NCBI GenBank assembly: GCA_012861695.1 | Contig: JAAOOA010000127.1 | Location: 19,056,255 to 19,120,254, forward strand | Length of the DNA stretch: 64,000 bases | Direction of reading: 5' to 3' | From: Trematomus loennbergii | Lineage: Eukaryota > Chordata > Actinopteri > Perciformes > Nototheniidae | Part shown: one piece after another, positions 41,771 through 56,590 of the stretch | Layout of the letters: each line of letters begins with the position of its first letter | How positions within the stretch are numbered: position 1 is the stretch's first letter | Program-made: the position numbers and the translations under genes | The notes under the pieces: generated by a model | What the model was told of the DNA's origin: nothing | The model's database searches: none | The model's input: the letters and a program-made list of their open reading frames with translations, nothing else

Positions 41771-43920
41771 AAAAGGATCAGTTCTATTTAATATTCTACT
41801 AGAAGCATTTGTTTTCTGTCGTTCTCTGTAGTGGCATCTATATCAGAGAATTACAGTGCCTTATTATGTTCTAAAAAGCTGTTAATCAGCACAAAAATGT
41901 GAGGATTTGATGCTTAAAGGTCTGTTCAAACAGAACATGAAGTAATAGGTCTGTGCACAGAAAACTATCCGAGCTATTCTGATCTGACGTTTCACAGCAA
42001 GGTCATTTTTAAAACAAAATGTCTCCTGCGCTATCTAGGTCAAAGCACATTCTGTTACTTTCTCCGAAACTTCCTGTCTTCCTTCCTTGCTTCCTGCTAC
42101 GCCTTATAATTAAACACACACAATTATCCCAAATTTAATGGGATTTCAGAACCAGGCTTTTATTTAAGAGGTAATGAATAATATTTTAATTGCATATGTA
42201 ACTGTGAGATCGAAATGTGCTTCTCTCATCACGTGTAATTACTACAGCACATTTTTCTACTGTGATACTGTGAGAATGCAATCAATAGCTGATGAGTGCC
42301 TTTTTCGGTGTTCTTAAGGTCATTGTGTAACGGTTATTAATTGTGAAATCATCCAGCAGGGAGGAGAGGAGGCATAAGCACTTAGAACATATGGACATTG
42401 TCTTATTGTTTATTGATGTCTGTAATTAATGATATAATGCATGCCACTGAAGTAGTTTGACCTCTGAACCGATCATTATTCAGAGTGTAGCTGCATCAAT
42501 CAAACCGTGCTTTTCTCAGATCTATTTCTGTTCCCCCCCTCAGGGACAGGCGAGGCACCCACTGTATCCTCATTTGTATTCAGCTGACCAAGGCCTTCAA
42601 ATAAATGATTTAGAAGTCTTTATCAGAAGAAGACTACATAAGAGGGGGTAAAATGAGATTTTACAAGCTGCTGCTGAAGTTCATAAACACTCCAGGTTCT
42701 GCTTCGCTGCCTCAAACTCCAAAAAAGCAGTAATTTTCTTTATAGGACTTTGGTGTATTTACTGGTTCTTTTTCTCTCAATCCCCCACAGGAACGACATG
42801 TATTTACTCGTCTTTGGGAGATGTCGTTTTCAGGGTCCAGTAATGACAGGCTTTGTGTTATTCCGCCTCTCCGCATCATAATGACCGCATGAATGTCTGC
42901 TTTTTGGATGGAGTGCTGGCCAGATTGTTTGGGCTATCTGAAAGAGGACATGCCTCGCTGCCCAGCCTGAGGTTTAGAGGTGGTGATGAGGTCCCTCTAC
43001 ACCGAGCATCCCAGACCCTCCTCAGGACGGCCGTATTAGAATAAGTCATTTCATTGTTAATTTAAATGCCCTAATACATCACTCTAAGGTAACAGAGTGA
43101 TGTGTGAGCAGCAGAGGGGGAGAGAGTATGAGAAGGAGCGGGAGAGAGATGCCAAGGGGTGTTTCTTTAATATCAAATGAAATTGAATCCCGCGTTACCT
43201 CACTTACCTCGTTTCTCAAGCAGCTCCCAGGCTATTAATGGAAAGCTGTAAAAGGATTGGTTGGCTCTTTCAGTTCTTTAATTTCACCGCAGCTCCCAGA
43301 TGTTAGGTCTTTGTCTCATTGCTGATCCCCGGCTGATCTATGGTGTTGTCTTTATCCCGCCTCCAGTCCATTGTGGCTGTTGTGTTATTGGGTCAGGTGA
43401 ATTTATCAAGGACGGAGAGTTGGGCAGTTCACACACCGGGGGATAATTACAGGGTGATTGGTTCCTCACGCTCTCTGCTCTCACTATCTTTGTCTCCTCT
43501 CTGTTAGCCTTGTCCTTACATAAACGCACACAGCATGCCATGGCATTGGAAGTCGACCAAAAAAGCTGCTCAGTGCCGGGATCCCGGCCCTCTTACCTGC
43601 TCGATCTCCGGGGCCCCGTTTTAAACAGCTGTGTGTGTTTAATAGAAAACATGCGCACCATTGTTTACAGATGTTTGTGGATTTATTTACACCAGCGGAT
43701 TGACTGGAGCTCAGGAGACAGCAGACTTTAATTCTCCATCAGCACATCTACTGCTATTATTAACCTAACCCTAGATAGCATAGATAATTCATCCCAGTTA
43801 CCTCACACTTTTCCTGTCTCACTCAGCCCTGAATCCTCTCATCTACGTGTCCTTTCTGGGTCACAATGACACCAGTTTAATTAATAACTTTGTAATACCA
43901 GTTTCAGTTTTGACCTTTTT
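41771..43920. other. Gene-free, two weak exon-like shadows
   Basis: No intact gene. After a strong acceptor (TGTTCCCCCCCTCAG) the stretch 42544-42588 begins GGAC and includes TTTGTATTCA, loosely like the next map2k5 exon. After CCCCCACAG the stretch 42791-42833 begins GAACGAC and ends near TGTCG, loosely like the last one. Both are in the right order but weak. The region 42180-42460 is ATTA-rich, possibly an enhancer. Confidence 0.3.
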
Positions 43921-43924
43921 AAAG

Positions 43925-44035
43925 GAATAGCCGGAAATGATGGGAAATATCCACATTTGCTTTCTTGAGTTAGGATGTCTGTGCTTTAAATATGAAGCTA
44001 TATATTTAGCCTGAACAAACAAACAAACAAGCTGC
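43925..44035. mobile_element. Remnant of a common percomorph repeat
   Basis: GGAATAGCCGGAAATGATGG, GAAATATCCACATTTGCTTT, GGATGTCTGTGCTTTAAAT and ATGAAGCTATA appear in the order of a well-known fish repeat (gaaatacgcttatttgctttcttg ... atgaagctac). The copy is truncated and diverged. Confidence 0.5.
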
Positions 44036-44192
44036 ACATTTTTTGTGTGGACAGAGTCAGGGTAGCTGCTTCCTTCCACTTCCTGTCGGGATACTTCCAT
44101 TGGACCACTTCACCTGCAAGGCAAAGTTCACGTGACCATGAAGACAGCAAAAGGTAGATGTTTTCCTGTGGGCATTGCTATCTTATGTGCTG

Positions 44193-44824
44193 TTTACACG
44201 GGAACGAAATGGGTTGTATCCGCTACTTTTCTCTTTCGTATAGCCCGTTCGTTCACACGAGGCCGTAACGGAACCGCGGAAACGGACCCCTAAAACGATA
44301 ACGGGTCCCAAGGTGGATAGATCTGCGGACGGAGCGCTCTGGGGGGGCAAACGGCGCCGTGTGTACGTCCTATACGATCATTTTCCTGATAACGATGAAG
44401 CCATAGCCCCGCCTCTCCCCACCTCTGCTGCTCACTGCTGTAGCATGGTCAGTAGCTACTGTCAGTAGCTACTGACCATGCTTCAGATGTTAGTGCAAAA
44501 TCTACAGCTCCTCTACCACAACCATCAGCAACAAGTGGACATGGAGAACTACATGAACTACATGTTGCTAAATCCACCGCGGAGAATAAACAGAAGGGCA
44601 ACCATGCAACCATGGCAACCATGCTCTGGGGTCTTCCTCGCTGCTTTTGGTGTATTTTGTGGCGGAAGTACACTTACAGGCCCGGCATATGTACTACAGC
44701 GTCTGCAGCGGGTCGAGCGGTCTCGTGTGAACGGACACGTTTATTGAGCCGTATCCGTGTGAACGGAATACTTTTTTTATATAGAATTCGGTTCGTTTGC
44801 GTTTCGTTTGCGTTCCCGTGTAAA
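44193..44824. mobile_element. hAT-like MITE with TTTACACGGGAACG ends
   Basis: The 14-mer TTTACACGGGAACG at 44193-44206 recurs as its exact complement at 44811-44824. Subterminal motifs such as TTCACACGAGGCCG and CCGTGTGAACGGA repeat in both orientations. An internal palindrome with two 18-base arms (44442-44459 and 44465-44482) lies between them. There is no transposase. Ends and subterminal repeats are like hAT elements. I could not settle an 8 bp target duplication. Confidence 0.65.
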
Positions 44825-45598
44825 TGGGGTCTGTAGTTCAGGTAATCCATATAGAAAATCGACTCAACCAATAAGAATAATACAAATATACAGCAAGAAC
44901 ATCAAACTATATCTTAATGAACCTGTTATTTGGTCATTCGCTTTTATAATTTGTTGTCAAAAAGATCCCATATTAAAAGAAGATGAAATGTGAGAAATGC
45001 AACAACGTTTATGAAAGCAAGTAATACTATTGAACAACTTAATTATCTAATATCTATTCCTACTAAAGTGTATCCTTTGTAACCTTAAAAAAAAAAGTTT
45101 TCTGTGGTCAACACAGAAATGTTGATACATGTTCTATGTTTGAATTATGTTGTGTTGTCTTTCTGATTATGTTGAGTTATTCCTTAAAAGTATTGGCTAC
45201 AACATTACCCCCATACATGTTGTATATTTTTGGGACGTGTGTGCTTTTGAAACTGTTAGTCCTTGAAAGGGCAGATTTATTTTGGAGGAGGGCTTTTACT
45301 TGTTTGTAAGGCAAGGTTTCCCCCAATCCCTGGTGCTGACAAGTATGTTGCACACCCTCTCACCTGCATGTGATCTTGATGGAAATCTCTGGTCCTCTGT
45401 TCACACACACCCACAAACACACACAGAAAGCCCTAGCTATTTGCACTTCCTGACTTTGAAAGCTGTCAGCATAGAGCAGTGTTGCTTCAGGTCTGGACAG
45501 TTCCTCCACAGAGACCTGCAGAGTGTTCAAACCCGAGGCTCTCACCTCGCCCCAAAGTCTGACTGGGGACACCAACACTGAGTCCAACACTGAGATTT

Positions 45599-45599
<1 letters not shown>
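44825..45599. other. Gene-free, AT-rich
   Basis: I see nothing coding and no assignable repeat. An A-run lies near 45090. Confidence 0.35.
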
Positions 45600-48120
<2,521 letters not shown>

Positions 48121-49920
48121 AGCTGCATCTTTCTAATACCATCTAATGAGGTGATGACCAACCACTTGTTATAATTGCTTCAGTCTCCTTTTAATTTTCA
48201 AGCTTATTAATCATATGTAGAGTTATTTAAGAATGCATAAATTAATCTTAGATTAAAAAGCCTATCAAAGCCTCAAAACAATTAAAGAGTAAGGTAAGAT
48301 TTCCCCCGGGCTGGGACTTTTATTTTAATAGAGTGTTCAGGTGATTATCATACTTTGATGCAGCACTGTGATTAATGCAGACACACTTTTAAATGAGCTG
48401 TTCTCTCGTGCACAAAAAGGTAGAATAAGCACGAGCCTGATTATGACCTTACTGACTTTTTGGCTTACTTTTTTCATTTTCTTTCACAGGCAATTATACA
48501 ACGTCACTTTCTAGTGAATGAGTCTGTGAATGTTACATTTAGTTTTAAAATATAGATTTCATGTTAATCTGTTGTGGTGAGTTTTGGGGGGATTATTTGG
48601 TGTCCATTTAGTTGAACAGGATTTTTAGGCCATTTCATTCCAGTTGAGTTCACACTGTAAACAAAGCCTTGGATTTATCTGATGGCAACAATGACTTTTA
48701 CTTAAGATGTTTGTGTTGATGACAGTCGATGTTTAACAGGCCCTATCCGTTCAATAATCAATAGATTAGCAGATGGAGGAGATGGCTGCTTAATTTGAAT
48801 TTTCTTTAATGCCCCAAGTTGGTTTGCATTTTCCTTTAGAATTATCCAGTTATAAAACGTGTTTAATCCCAAACGCAAATGGGTAGTGATTGTAAAATAA
48901 ATACGATTTTGCAATATTATAATATATCATATTTTCGTTATATTATTTTGTTCTTCTCCAGATATGAAAAACAAATTAAAATGTGGGAATTAATTCAGTT
49001 TTATGTGATGGTAATTTTAAACGATGCGATAAAAGAAATGTAAGAACAAAAAATGGTGACTGTTTTACGATCCAATTATTGTATAAATAGACCATATTTG
49101 TTTTATATTTCATTAACTCGTATTTGAAAACTGCCCATGTTTAAATTAACAAAGCATCTTTCCTCTCTTGAAATTAGAGAATAATTATAGACAAATTGTC
49201 ATGGCCATCCAGCTCTCTCGCACTGAAGTCAATAGGACCAACAGGAACGTGTCCTGTTTCTTCATCAATATTACATCAGTGCTTGGCGCGGCGTGTGCCT
49301 GATGAAGATGATTCACCCAAAGCTTTATTGACTTTAAAAAGTTAAACGTGCGTCGTTTATGGTGAGAGTCTGCGCGCATTGTTCCTCTGTCTGATCTTTT
49401 ATCCTTTCAGCCCAAAGGGGGAAAAAGCAAAAACAAAGCGCAGATCACAGAGAGTGACCTTTGGAGCAGCTGGTTATTGTCAAAACGCATGTTGGCGAAG
49501 TGTGGCTGGTAAACGATGAATCCGTGGGAACCAGCACATGTTGAGGGCCTGCACCCTCATTCAGCAGCGGGCCCTCTCTTCACGCTCACCACAATGTGTC
49601 CCTGCTGTTTTAAGCGCAATGCCAAATCCCACCGTGCATAATGTTAATAACATAGCGTTTTCTAAGATGCAATAGAAAAACGATTAATTAAAATGCATTG
49701 TTCGACACAACAGCCTACAGTGTAATGACAAATAATGTTTATTTTTGTATTGCATTTAGACAAAATAGGCTATAACATGTTTTATTTGATAATTGTAGAC
49801 ATCATCCATATGCATCAACCATGGACCAACACTCCAACCATCATTGGTCATGAAACCATGGTTAATGCATGCTGTCTGTGGGAGTGGGAGTGCCTCACCT
49901 TAAGTTTTGCCGTCACTTGA
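48121..49920. other. Upstream region of skor1, candidate regulatory DNA
   Basis: No exon is recognised. The interval is AT-rich and ATTA-rich (48160-48400 and 49000-49200), with a less AT-rich portion 49200-49660. Proximity to a developmental corepressor gene suggests enhancers. Confidence 0.35.
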
Positions 49921-49989
49921 TTGCCGTGTGTGTCGTAGAGGGGGCTGTACCATAGTCTGCCTGCCATGTGCACACTGCTGCTGCTGCAA

Positions 49990-50184
49990 CACAGACTGTA
50001 TGCACACACCGACCGCGGAGCAGAGGAGGAGGACAGCGAGCAGGAGGGAGGCGGTGCTGCACGGACAACTGCGTCCCACTCCTAAAGAAAGCATCTTTAC
50101 ATCCAACAGAGAGTATACTTCTCATCTCTCTGACCTACACTTGATCACAGCTTTCTAAATAACGACACTGCGTGAACATTTAAG
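49990..50184 (+). promoter_or_regulatory. Probable skor1 5' UTR exon and promoter area
   Basis: A GC-richer block (about 49990-50090) is followed by a canonical donor, TTTAAG then GTGAGT, at 50185. The first coding exon begins at an acceptor (CTCTCTGCAG) at 50578, so a non-coding first exon ending at 50184 is likely. The 5' end is not determined, and there is no clear TATA box. Confidence 0.45.
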
Positions 50185-50577
50185 GTGAGTTTGAGCAACT
50201 GATTTCGAGACTATATGCTTTTGATGTTAGTGTTTGATCATGTCTTCAATCCATCTATAAGAATATTTTAAGATTAGTATGATGACATTTTATTCCGAAT
50301 TTCACCTAGGCCTAATCGTGAGAATATGTTAACGTTTCAGGCCAATGCAATTTAAGTGGAGTGATACGTCAGGAATGTATGGACATGTTATAAATGTGTT
50401 TAGATTAAATATTGAATAAAATCCCTTCATGCAAACTTTATTAAATTGGAGGCCGGTAATAGTATGTCCTAGATGTTTCATCTTTAGAAAATTGAATACC
50501 TGTTTTTAAATAATTAACTAGAATTTTCCTTTAAAGAGACAAAACCCACATCTTAATGTCAATCCTCCTCTCTGCAG
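50185..50577. other. First intron of skor1
   Basis: AT-rich intron between the predicted non-coding exon and the first coding exon. Nothing else is seen. Confidence 0.4.
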
Positions 50578-50594
50578 CTGCCAGGCCTTCAAGG

Positions 50595-53500
50595 ATGGAC
50601 TCCATACCTGCTGGACGAGACTCCAGCTCCTCGCCAACCTCGAAACAAGAACTTTCCTACTCCAAGAACCTGAAGCCCAACCAGGTGGGACATACGGTGC
50701 TGTACGGAGTACCGATCGTGTCTTTGGTGATAGATGGCCAGGAGAGACTATGCCTCGCACAAATATCCAACACGCTGTTGAAGACTTACAGCTATAATGA
50801 GATACACAACCGGCGCGTGGCACTGGGCATCACCTGCGTGCAGTGCACCCCCGTGCAGCTGGAGATCCTGCGCAGAGCCGGGGCCATGCCCATCTCCTCC
50901 AGGCGCTGCGGGATGATCACAAAGCGCGAGGCCGAGAGACTCTGTAAGTCATTCCTAGGAGCTCACGCGCCTCCTAAACTTCCAGAGAATTTCGCTTTTG
51001 ATGTTTCTCACGAGTGCGCGTGGGGGAGTCGAGGCAACTTCATCCCGGCGCGCTACAACAGCTCCAGGGCCAAGTGCATCAAGTGCTCCTTCTGCAACAT
51101 GTATTTCTCTCCAAATAAATTTATATTTCACTCTCATCGCACGCCAGAGTCCAAGTACACGCAGCCGGACGCGGCTAACTTTAATTCTTGGAGACGACAT
51201 CTTCAACTTTCAGATAAAGGTAGCCAGCAAGATGTGATGCACGCGTGGGAAGACGTGAAGGCCATGTTCAATGGGGGCAGTCGCAAGAGGACGCTGCCAG
51301 GCTACGGGTCAGATTCCAGCTCTTCCTTAAAATCACATGGACACTCCCGTCCCCGAGAATCACCCGACATACCCGCAAAAATCATCAGCCGCGAGGACAA
51401 CCTGGTTGGGATGTCGAGCACGCGCAGCTACCCGGTCATCCCCGTGCCCAGTAAAGGCTTCGGGATGCTGCCAAAGATCCCTCCGCCGCTCTTCCCTCAC
51501 CCGTACGGGTTTCAAGCTTTCGGCCTGTGTCAGAAGAAAGACGACATCCTGATGGGAGACCAGAGCAAAGCGGGCCTGCCGGGTGTCCTGTGGCCGGGTA
51601 CCAAGGACAGCGCCTACCCCTCCTTCCCCATGTTCTGGCCCGCGGCCGGCGCGCTGCCCATGCCCCCGTACCCCCAGACTCAGCACAAACCCCCGCCAGA
51701 GCTGCTGTGTCCCCCCAGGCAGACTGACATGGAGCTCTCCGAGCACAGCGACCGGAGCACCAATACCTCAAAAGACAGCATGGTAGAAAACGACCGGTGC
51801 TCCAGCACTCAGTCCACGCGTAATGAGGACGATAAGTCCGGGGACGAGGCGAGGCCTCTGGAGGGGATGACCCTGGCCTCCCGGAAAATCAGCTACGTGT
51901 CCGCCTTCAGGCCCGTCATTAAAGACGCGGACTGCATCGCCAAGCTGTACGGCAACAGGGGCGCTTTCAACGGGGGTCGCACTGGCTATTTATCGCCCGA
52001 TTTTTTAAGTGAGAGCTCAAGCTACCGGTCCATGTCCCCCTGCGTGGACAGTGAGGGCGAGCCGGACGTGGATGTAGAGACTAATAAAACACCAGAGGAA
52101 GAGGAAAAGGAGGAGGAGGAGGACTCCCGGCCTCTGTCCTCGGTGTGTCCTCGGACTCCCCCTCGGGCTCACAGTGTCTCCCCATCCAACTCAGACTCCA
52201 GGAGCCTGCAGGAGGCGGTGAACTCCCAGAAAGTGAGCCTGCATGTGGCCCAGTCCTCTGACAGAGAGCTGCAGAACAAGCAGCTGTCAGAGACCCACAT
52301 AGCTGCGTCTTTTAATGAAGTGAGTGACACTGGCGATAAATACAGGCTGTAACATTTCTCTAAAGTGGGCTTCTTTCCTTGACTTGTGTGTGTATTTTCA
52401 GAGAGAAAAATATGTGTGTTCTTGTTTTTAAAAAAACGGTGTATTTTATGATAAAACTGTGTAAAAGCAGCAGCATGTCCACAACATTTAAGAAAAAAAA
52501 CTTTAAATAAAAAAGATATACACTTCAACTTAGAGTACCATTTTATTAAGATTTTATTTTTAATTGATTATTATTCGTTTGTAAAACGTCTTGTAATTTT
52601 AAGAGTTAAAATAAGTGGTGATTGTGTCTTCTGTAGGTGTACACACCGGAGAGGGCTGAGCTGCAACAAAGGAGCAGTCCGTATCAGTTCAGACCTGCGA
52701 ATTACAAGATTGGAGTACTTACATCAAATGGTTAGACTTTCTTTTACTGCTTTTTGTAAAGAAAAATCGCTGTTTGAAAAAAAAGAATTGGCGGTGAAAA
52801 TCACATCGATTTATTTTCTCTTAAGATGAGGGTGCAAGTAAAGAGGAGCCGTCTTCCACAGTGGAGGAGGTCGAAACGAAATCTTGTGATGAACAAAGCA
52901 GCGAGGAGAACCAGCGGGAGCCGGATGAGGGTAAGTTACACCGAGGTCAGACAGTAGGATTTTATTTATTATTAAGTCTAAGTTTTAAGAGATACAGGTT
53001 TTTTAATTTTTTGCAAATATCAGGAATTTAATTTATGTTCTGTGTGCTCAGACGAGGCTGCGCCAGCCAGAGCTCCTCCAGCACAAAGAGCCATAGAAAG
53101 TCTGGCAAAAGGTAAGACCATGTCTTACTGTTAGATACAATGATTAACAGTCAACAAGACACTTAACAATGATTTATAATCATCTTATAATACAACTAAT
53201 ACAACAATATGAACAAATGTTTTTTTTACAAAACTCAAAATAAATTGGACGTTCATTATTGTTATTTCTCAGTTTTTGCAATGAGCCAGCTTCTTTGGCA
53301 TTTGTCCCAAAATATATATTTTAAAAAGATATGTATTTTTTAATGTAGGCCCAGCAAGACCTGCCCTGAATAGGCTGTGTAAATGATGATGGTGTCCTCA
53401 TCACTGTCATTATAAATAGAAAACTGTCCTAGAAGGAAGATGATACAAACGCCTGCTGTACCTTTGCTCCTCCAACGTCCTCTATTTTTTGTCTGCTTTT

Positions 53501-56500
53501 TAGAAGAACTACAGAAGCAGCTGTTAGAGCAAGTTGAACTGAGGAAAAAGCTGGAACGTGAATTTCAAAACTTGAAAGGTAAGCTAAATTCTGCAACAGT
53601 GCTTTCCCCACTTGTTGGGCTTTTATTACCACAGAAGTGACAGAGAGAGAGTCAAAAGTCTTTCTGGTGCATGTTGAGTGTTGCTCTCCTGTCATGTTTC
53701 TGATTCAGGCCAAAACATGAACCTTTGCCATGGCACGACCAAATCCACATCAACAGAGGCACACCTGGGCTCTGGAGCCAAAATCTCTTATAGGGCACCA
53801 TTTTTCCAAAAATCCTAAGTGGTTCAGGGCCACACTCCTGATGGGAAGAGGTTCTTTCAAAGCCACATTTAATAAAGATTTCAGAGGCTTGTGATTTTAA
53901 CCTTTTGTCCAAAACACATCCCTGCTCCCTTAGAAAATACTTCTCTGAAGGGAAGCAGGTGCAGATAGTTAGGGGCTTAATGAAAATGATATAAAAATAA
54001 ATATAGTGAGTACAAATAGCTTGTTTTGAATATAATTGGACACTAAAGATATTAAGCTATTAACAAGAAAAACATGTAAAAGCTGAGGAGAGTGTCAATT
54101 TGATTCAAATTAAATATCAAAATTGATTTTCAGCCGCTATGAATGACAACAAAATATGTTATTGACTTTTGTGGCTTTACTTTAAACTCTGCAGGTGGAA
54201 AAAATATCCTAATTCTTAATCTTAAAAAAGGTATTTACGCCCAGAATAAGCTCTGATATGCTTCATGTAAATCTTAGGAGAATTGCAGGACACAATATCT
54301 CTCATACTCTCACTGCTGCAGTGTTCAGAGTTTCTCCTTCACTCACAAATGCTTGAAAACATCTCATTTACTCTTTTGGTGCTCTGTTTTAAATCCCAGA
54401 AAACTGGAGACTTGATGGTCTGCGGGGCAAATATCAACATTAGTCTATATCATACATGTCCAGATATTAAATTACATTTAGCAACATTTCAGATGTGCAA
54501 TAGGTGAATGTTGTACAAAGACATTATAACGTCTTCATGAAAATTGTTTAATTTTAAGATCAGTGTATTTAATCAAGATCAGTGTCCATCAGTTGTGGGT
54601 GTAAATAACCACTAATCTGCAGTATTTTACCAGCAAAGACATCTAGGACAAAACCTGTGTTTTATTGAATTTATATTTTTTGCTCTCACTTTTATGCAAA
54701 AACACATTATGTCAAAGTCAGTAGGATGTCTATAAATGAATGTAAATTTGGTTTTCTGTATATTCACCTCAGACTCTTTAGGGTATATGTTGGGGTTCTG
54801 GATTGTATTGTTCCATCATCTTCCACCTTCCAACAAATGTCATATAAGTGTCCAATGATGCGTCTTACTTAACATTGATTTAAAGCAGTGTGGTAGACCT
54901 TACTCATATCTGCATTTGTTTTTCTTTATGCATTTATGCATTGTATTACATTATTGGTTTACTACACTTGGTGCAAATGCCTCTGTTATACATTTATACC
55001 AACTTTTATTCCATCTGCACCTAATTGCTTATAAGGAGGGCTGTCATGGGTCTGCAAACAAGGCACAATTAAAGTCAACATAAAATATCTAAACAGTTCC
55101 TTGCATTGCCCATTTAAGATTTGTTTTAGGTAGCCTAGTTTGAAAAAAGGAGATGAGATTTTTGCAACCTGTTTTACCATTTACACATCATGATTTATTG
55201 TGTATTTGCTGCATGAACCCAACATTTTCAGAAATCCAGCAATAAAGTTGCATTTTTAAATGAATATAATGAATGTTTACTGAATTATTTTTCAAAATAC
55301 TTTTTTTTCTTTTTACTATGAAAAGTAATTTAAGTATTTGTACCACAGCATGTGAAGTGTACATTTTGGACCCTTATAAGGCCGGGTTTTCGCTTTATCT
55401 TGATGTCAGCGCCCTCTAGAGGCTGTGAGTCGGGCCGGACCAGTTAAAGCATTCTAGTTCTCAGTTGTATTTAATGCAAGTGAATATTATCCACTTCCTA
55501 CCAGAAAGAAACTATCGCGAGCCCTTATCCAACTAAATTAATATTTACCTTTTTGTTTCATTGTTACGTTATCGTGAATATGTGACACATAAGAGGCATA
55601 GTGGCTAATTGAACGCTTTTTGTGTCTGTGAATTCGGTTTTAATGGATGCGTTTTTTTAAGGAAGCTTACTGCACATCACTGACTATAATCTGTGTCTGC
55701 CTTTTGTTCCTCAGATAATTTTCAGGATCAAATGAAAAGGGAACTGTCGTACAGGGAGGAGATGGTTCAGCAGCTGCACATCGTCAGAGGTGAGAGACAT
55801 AAAGCAGAGGGAACGGATAAAGCAGCGGAATTACAGATTTACTCTGGCAACGTGATTGATGACATCATAAACTCAGATGCTTTATGTAAACGGGATATCA
55901 AGGATTTGCGTGTGTTGACTCTTACGGTTGTGATGCGCAAAGTGTAGCCTGCTCAAATCACGCAAATTACTTGAAAGGATGTGGTAGACACTTCATGATT
56001 TTTCTCACAATTTATATTGTTAATATTTTATTTTTAAAATATTAATTTCAAAAAAAGACATACAGCTATAACCTGTTGAATAAAAAATATATATATGTCT
56101 TCCTAGTTTTTAAAATGATGACTTGGGCTCATAGCTTAGACGCTTTGTGCAGCTATTTGGACCAAGACAAATAAACTCTTGAGGCTATTCAGATGAAATG
56201 TTATGCTAATTGTTGTACATTCAGGGTGAATTACAGTTAAGAAGATATGCAGATTATGTTTGCACCTCAATGCTCAAAGACAGGCAATACTACTTCACCC
56301 AACACTGACATCCAAAACATCCAAACATTTTTAGAGCATGCCCCTTGAATCAACCAACCAATCGAGTTTTACTCCCAAAAGCCTGATACATATACACGTC
56401 TATTCTGTGTTATACTTTAACATCATTCTCAATGCATGCGATTTACCCTCCCGTGCTCGTACACTATTGATCTTTCATCTCCTTCTTCTTAGAAGCTCAC

Positions 56501-56590
56501 GACGCTTTACACCATTTCTCGTGTAAGATGTTGACTCCTCGCCACTGCAGCGGATCCTGCTCCTTCAAATCTCCTCTCCTCCCACCCTGA
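50595..56590 (+). CDS. skor1: skor1 (SKI family transcriptional corepressor 1), seven coding exons
   Basis: Coding exons are 50595-52319, 52637-52730, 52826-52930, 53052-53111, 53504-53578, 55715-55789 and 56493-56590; all phases agree and give 743 residues. I chose the ATG at 50595 because the acceptor at 50577 cuts off the upstream frame. Residues about 25-121 form the SKI/SNO/DACH domain (GHTVLYGVPIVSLVIDGQ, then VQCTPVQLEILRRAGAMP). Residues about 125-210 form the SMAD4-binding, SAND-like zinc region (CAWGSRGNFIPARY, then CIKCSFCNMYFSPNKFIFHS). An acidic patch and a C-terminal coiled coil (exons 5-6) follow, ending with HDALHHFSCKMLTPRHC. The family acts in the nucleus with LBX1 and SMADs, in neurons. 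Mammalian SKOR1 is longer; one coiled-coil exon is decayed here (see 56140-56205). The teleost paralogue letter cannot be assigned. Confidence 0.93.
53579..55714. other. skor1 intron, non-coding
   Basis: AT-rich intron without recognisable repeat or exon. The GCGCCCTCTAGAGG motif near 55411 resembles a CTCF-type core, a weak hint only. Confidence 0.35.
56140..56205 (+). pseudogene. Decayed skor1 coiled-coil exon
   Basis: This 66-mer starts after an intact acceptor (ATAGCTTAG). Read in the phase set by the upstream exon it gives DALCSYLDQDK, a stop, then TLEAIQMKCY. SKOR-family proteins have DTLCNELDQERKARYAIQQK at exactly this place, just before EAHDALHHFSCKM. The two align over 22 codons without a gap. 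The base pair after the relic is CT where the donor GT should be. The flanking exons splice directly to each other in frame (phase 1 to phase 1). Confidence 0.75.

Noticed and set aside
42746..42765. GACTTTGGTGTATTTACTGG, which reads DFGVFTG and recalls the kinase DFG motif
   Set aside because: It lies downstream of the later map2k5 fragment at 40759, out of gene order. Short degenerate matches like this occur by chance.
49418..49445. CAGCCCAAAGG after a pyrimidine tract, recalling QPKERP of the map2k5 C-terminal region
   Set aside because: Only about ten bases agree, and the acceptor falls in the wrong place for that exon. Treated as chance.
50556..50594. Upstream ATG extending skor1 by 13 codons
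   Set aside because: An acceptor (CTCTCTGCAG) ends at 50577 inside this extension, so the upstream ATG is probably intronic. SKOR proteins start at the MDS-type methionine.
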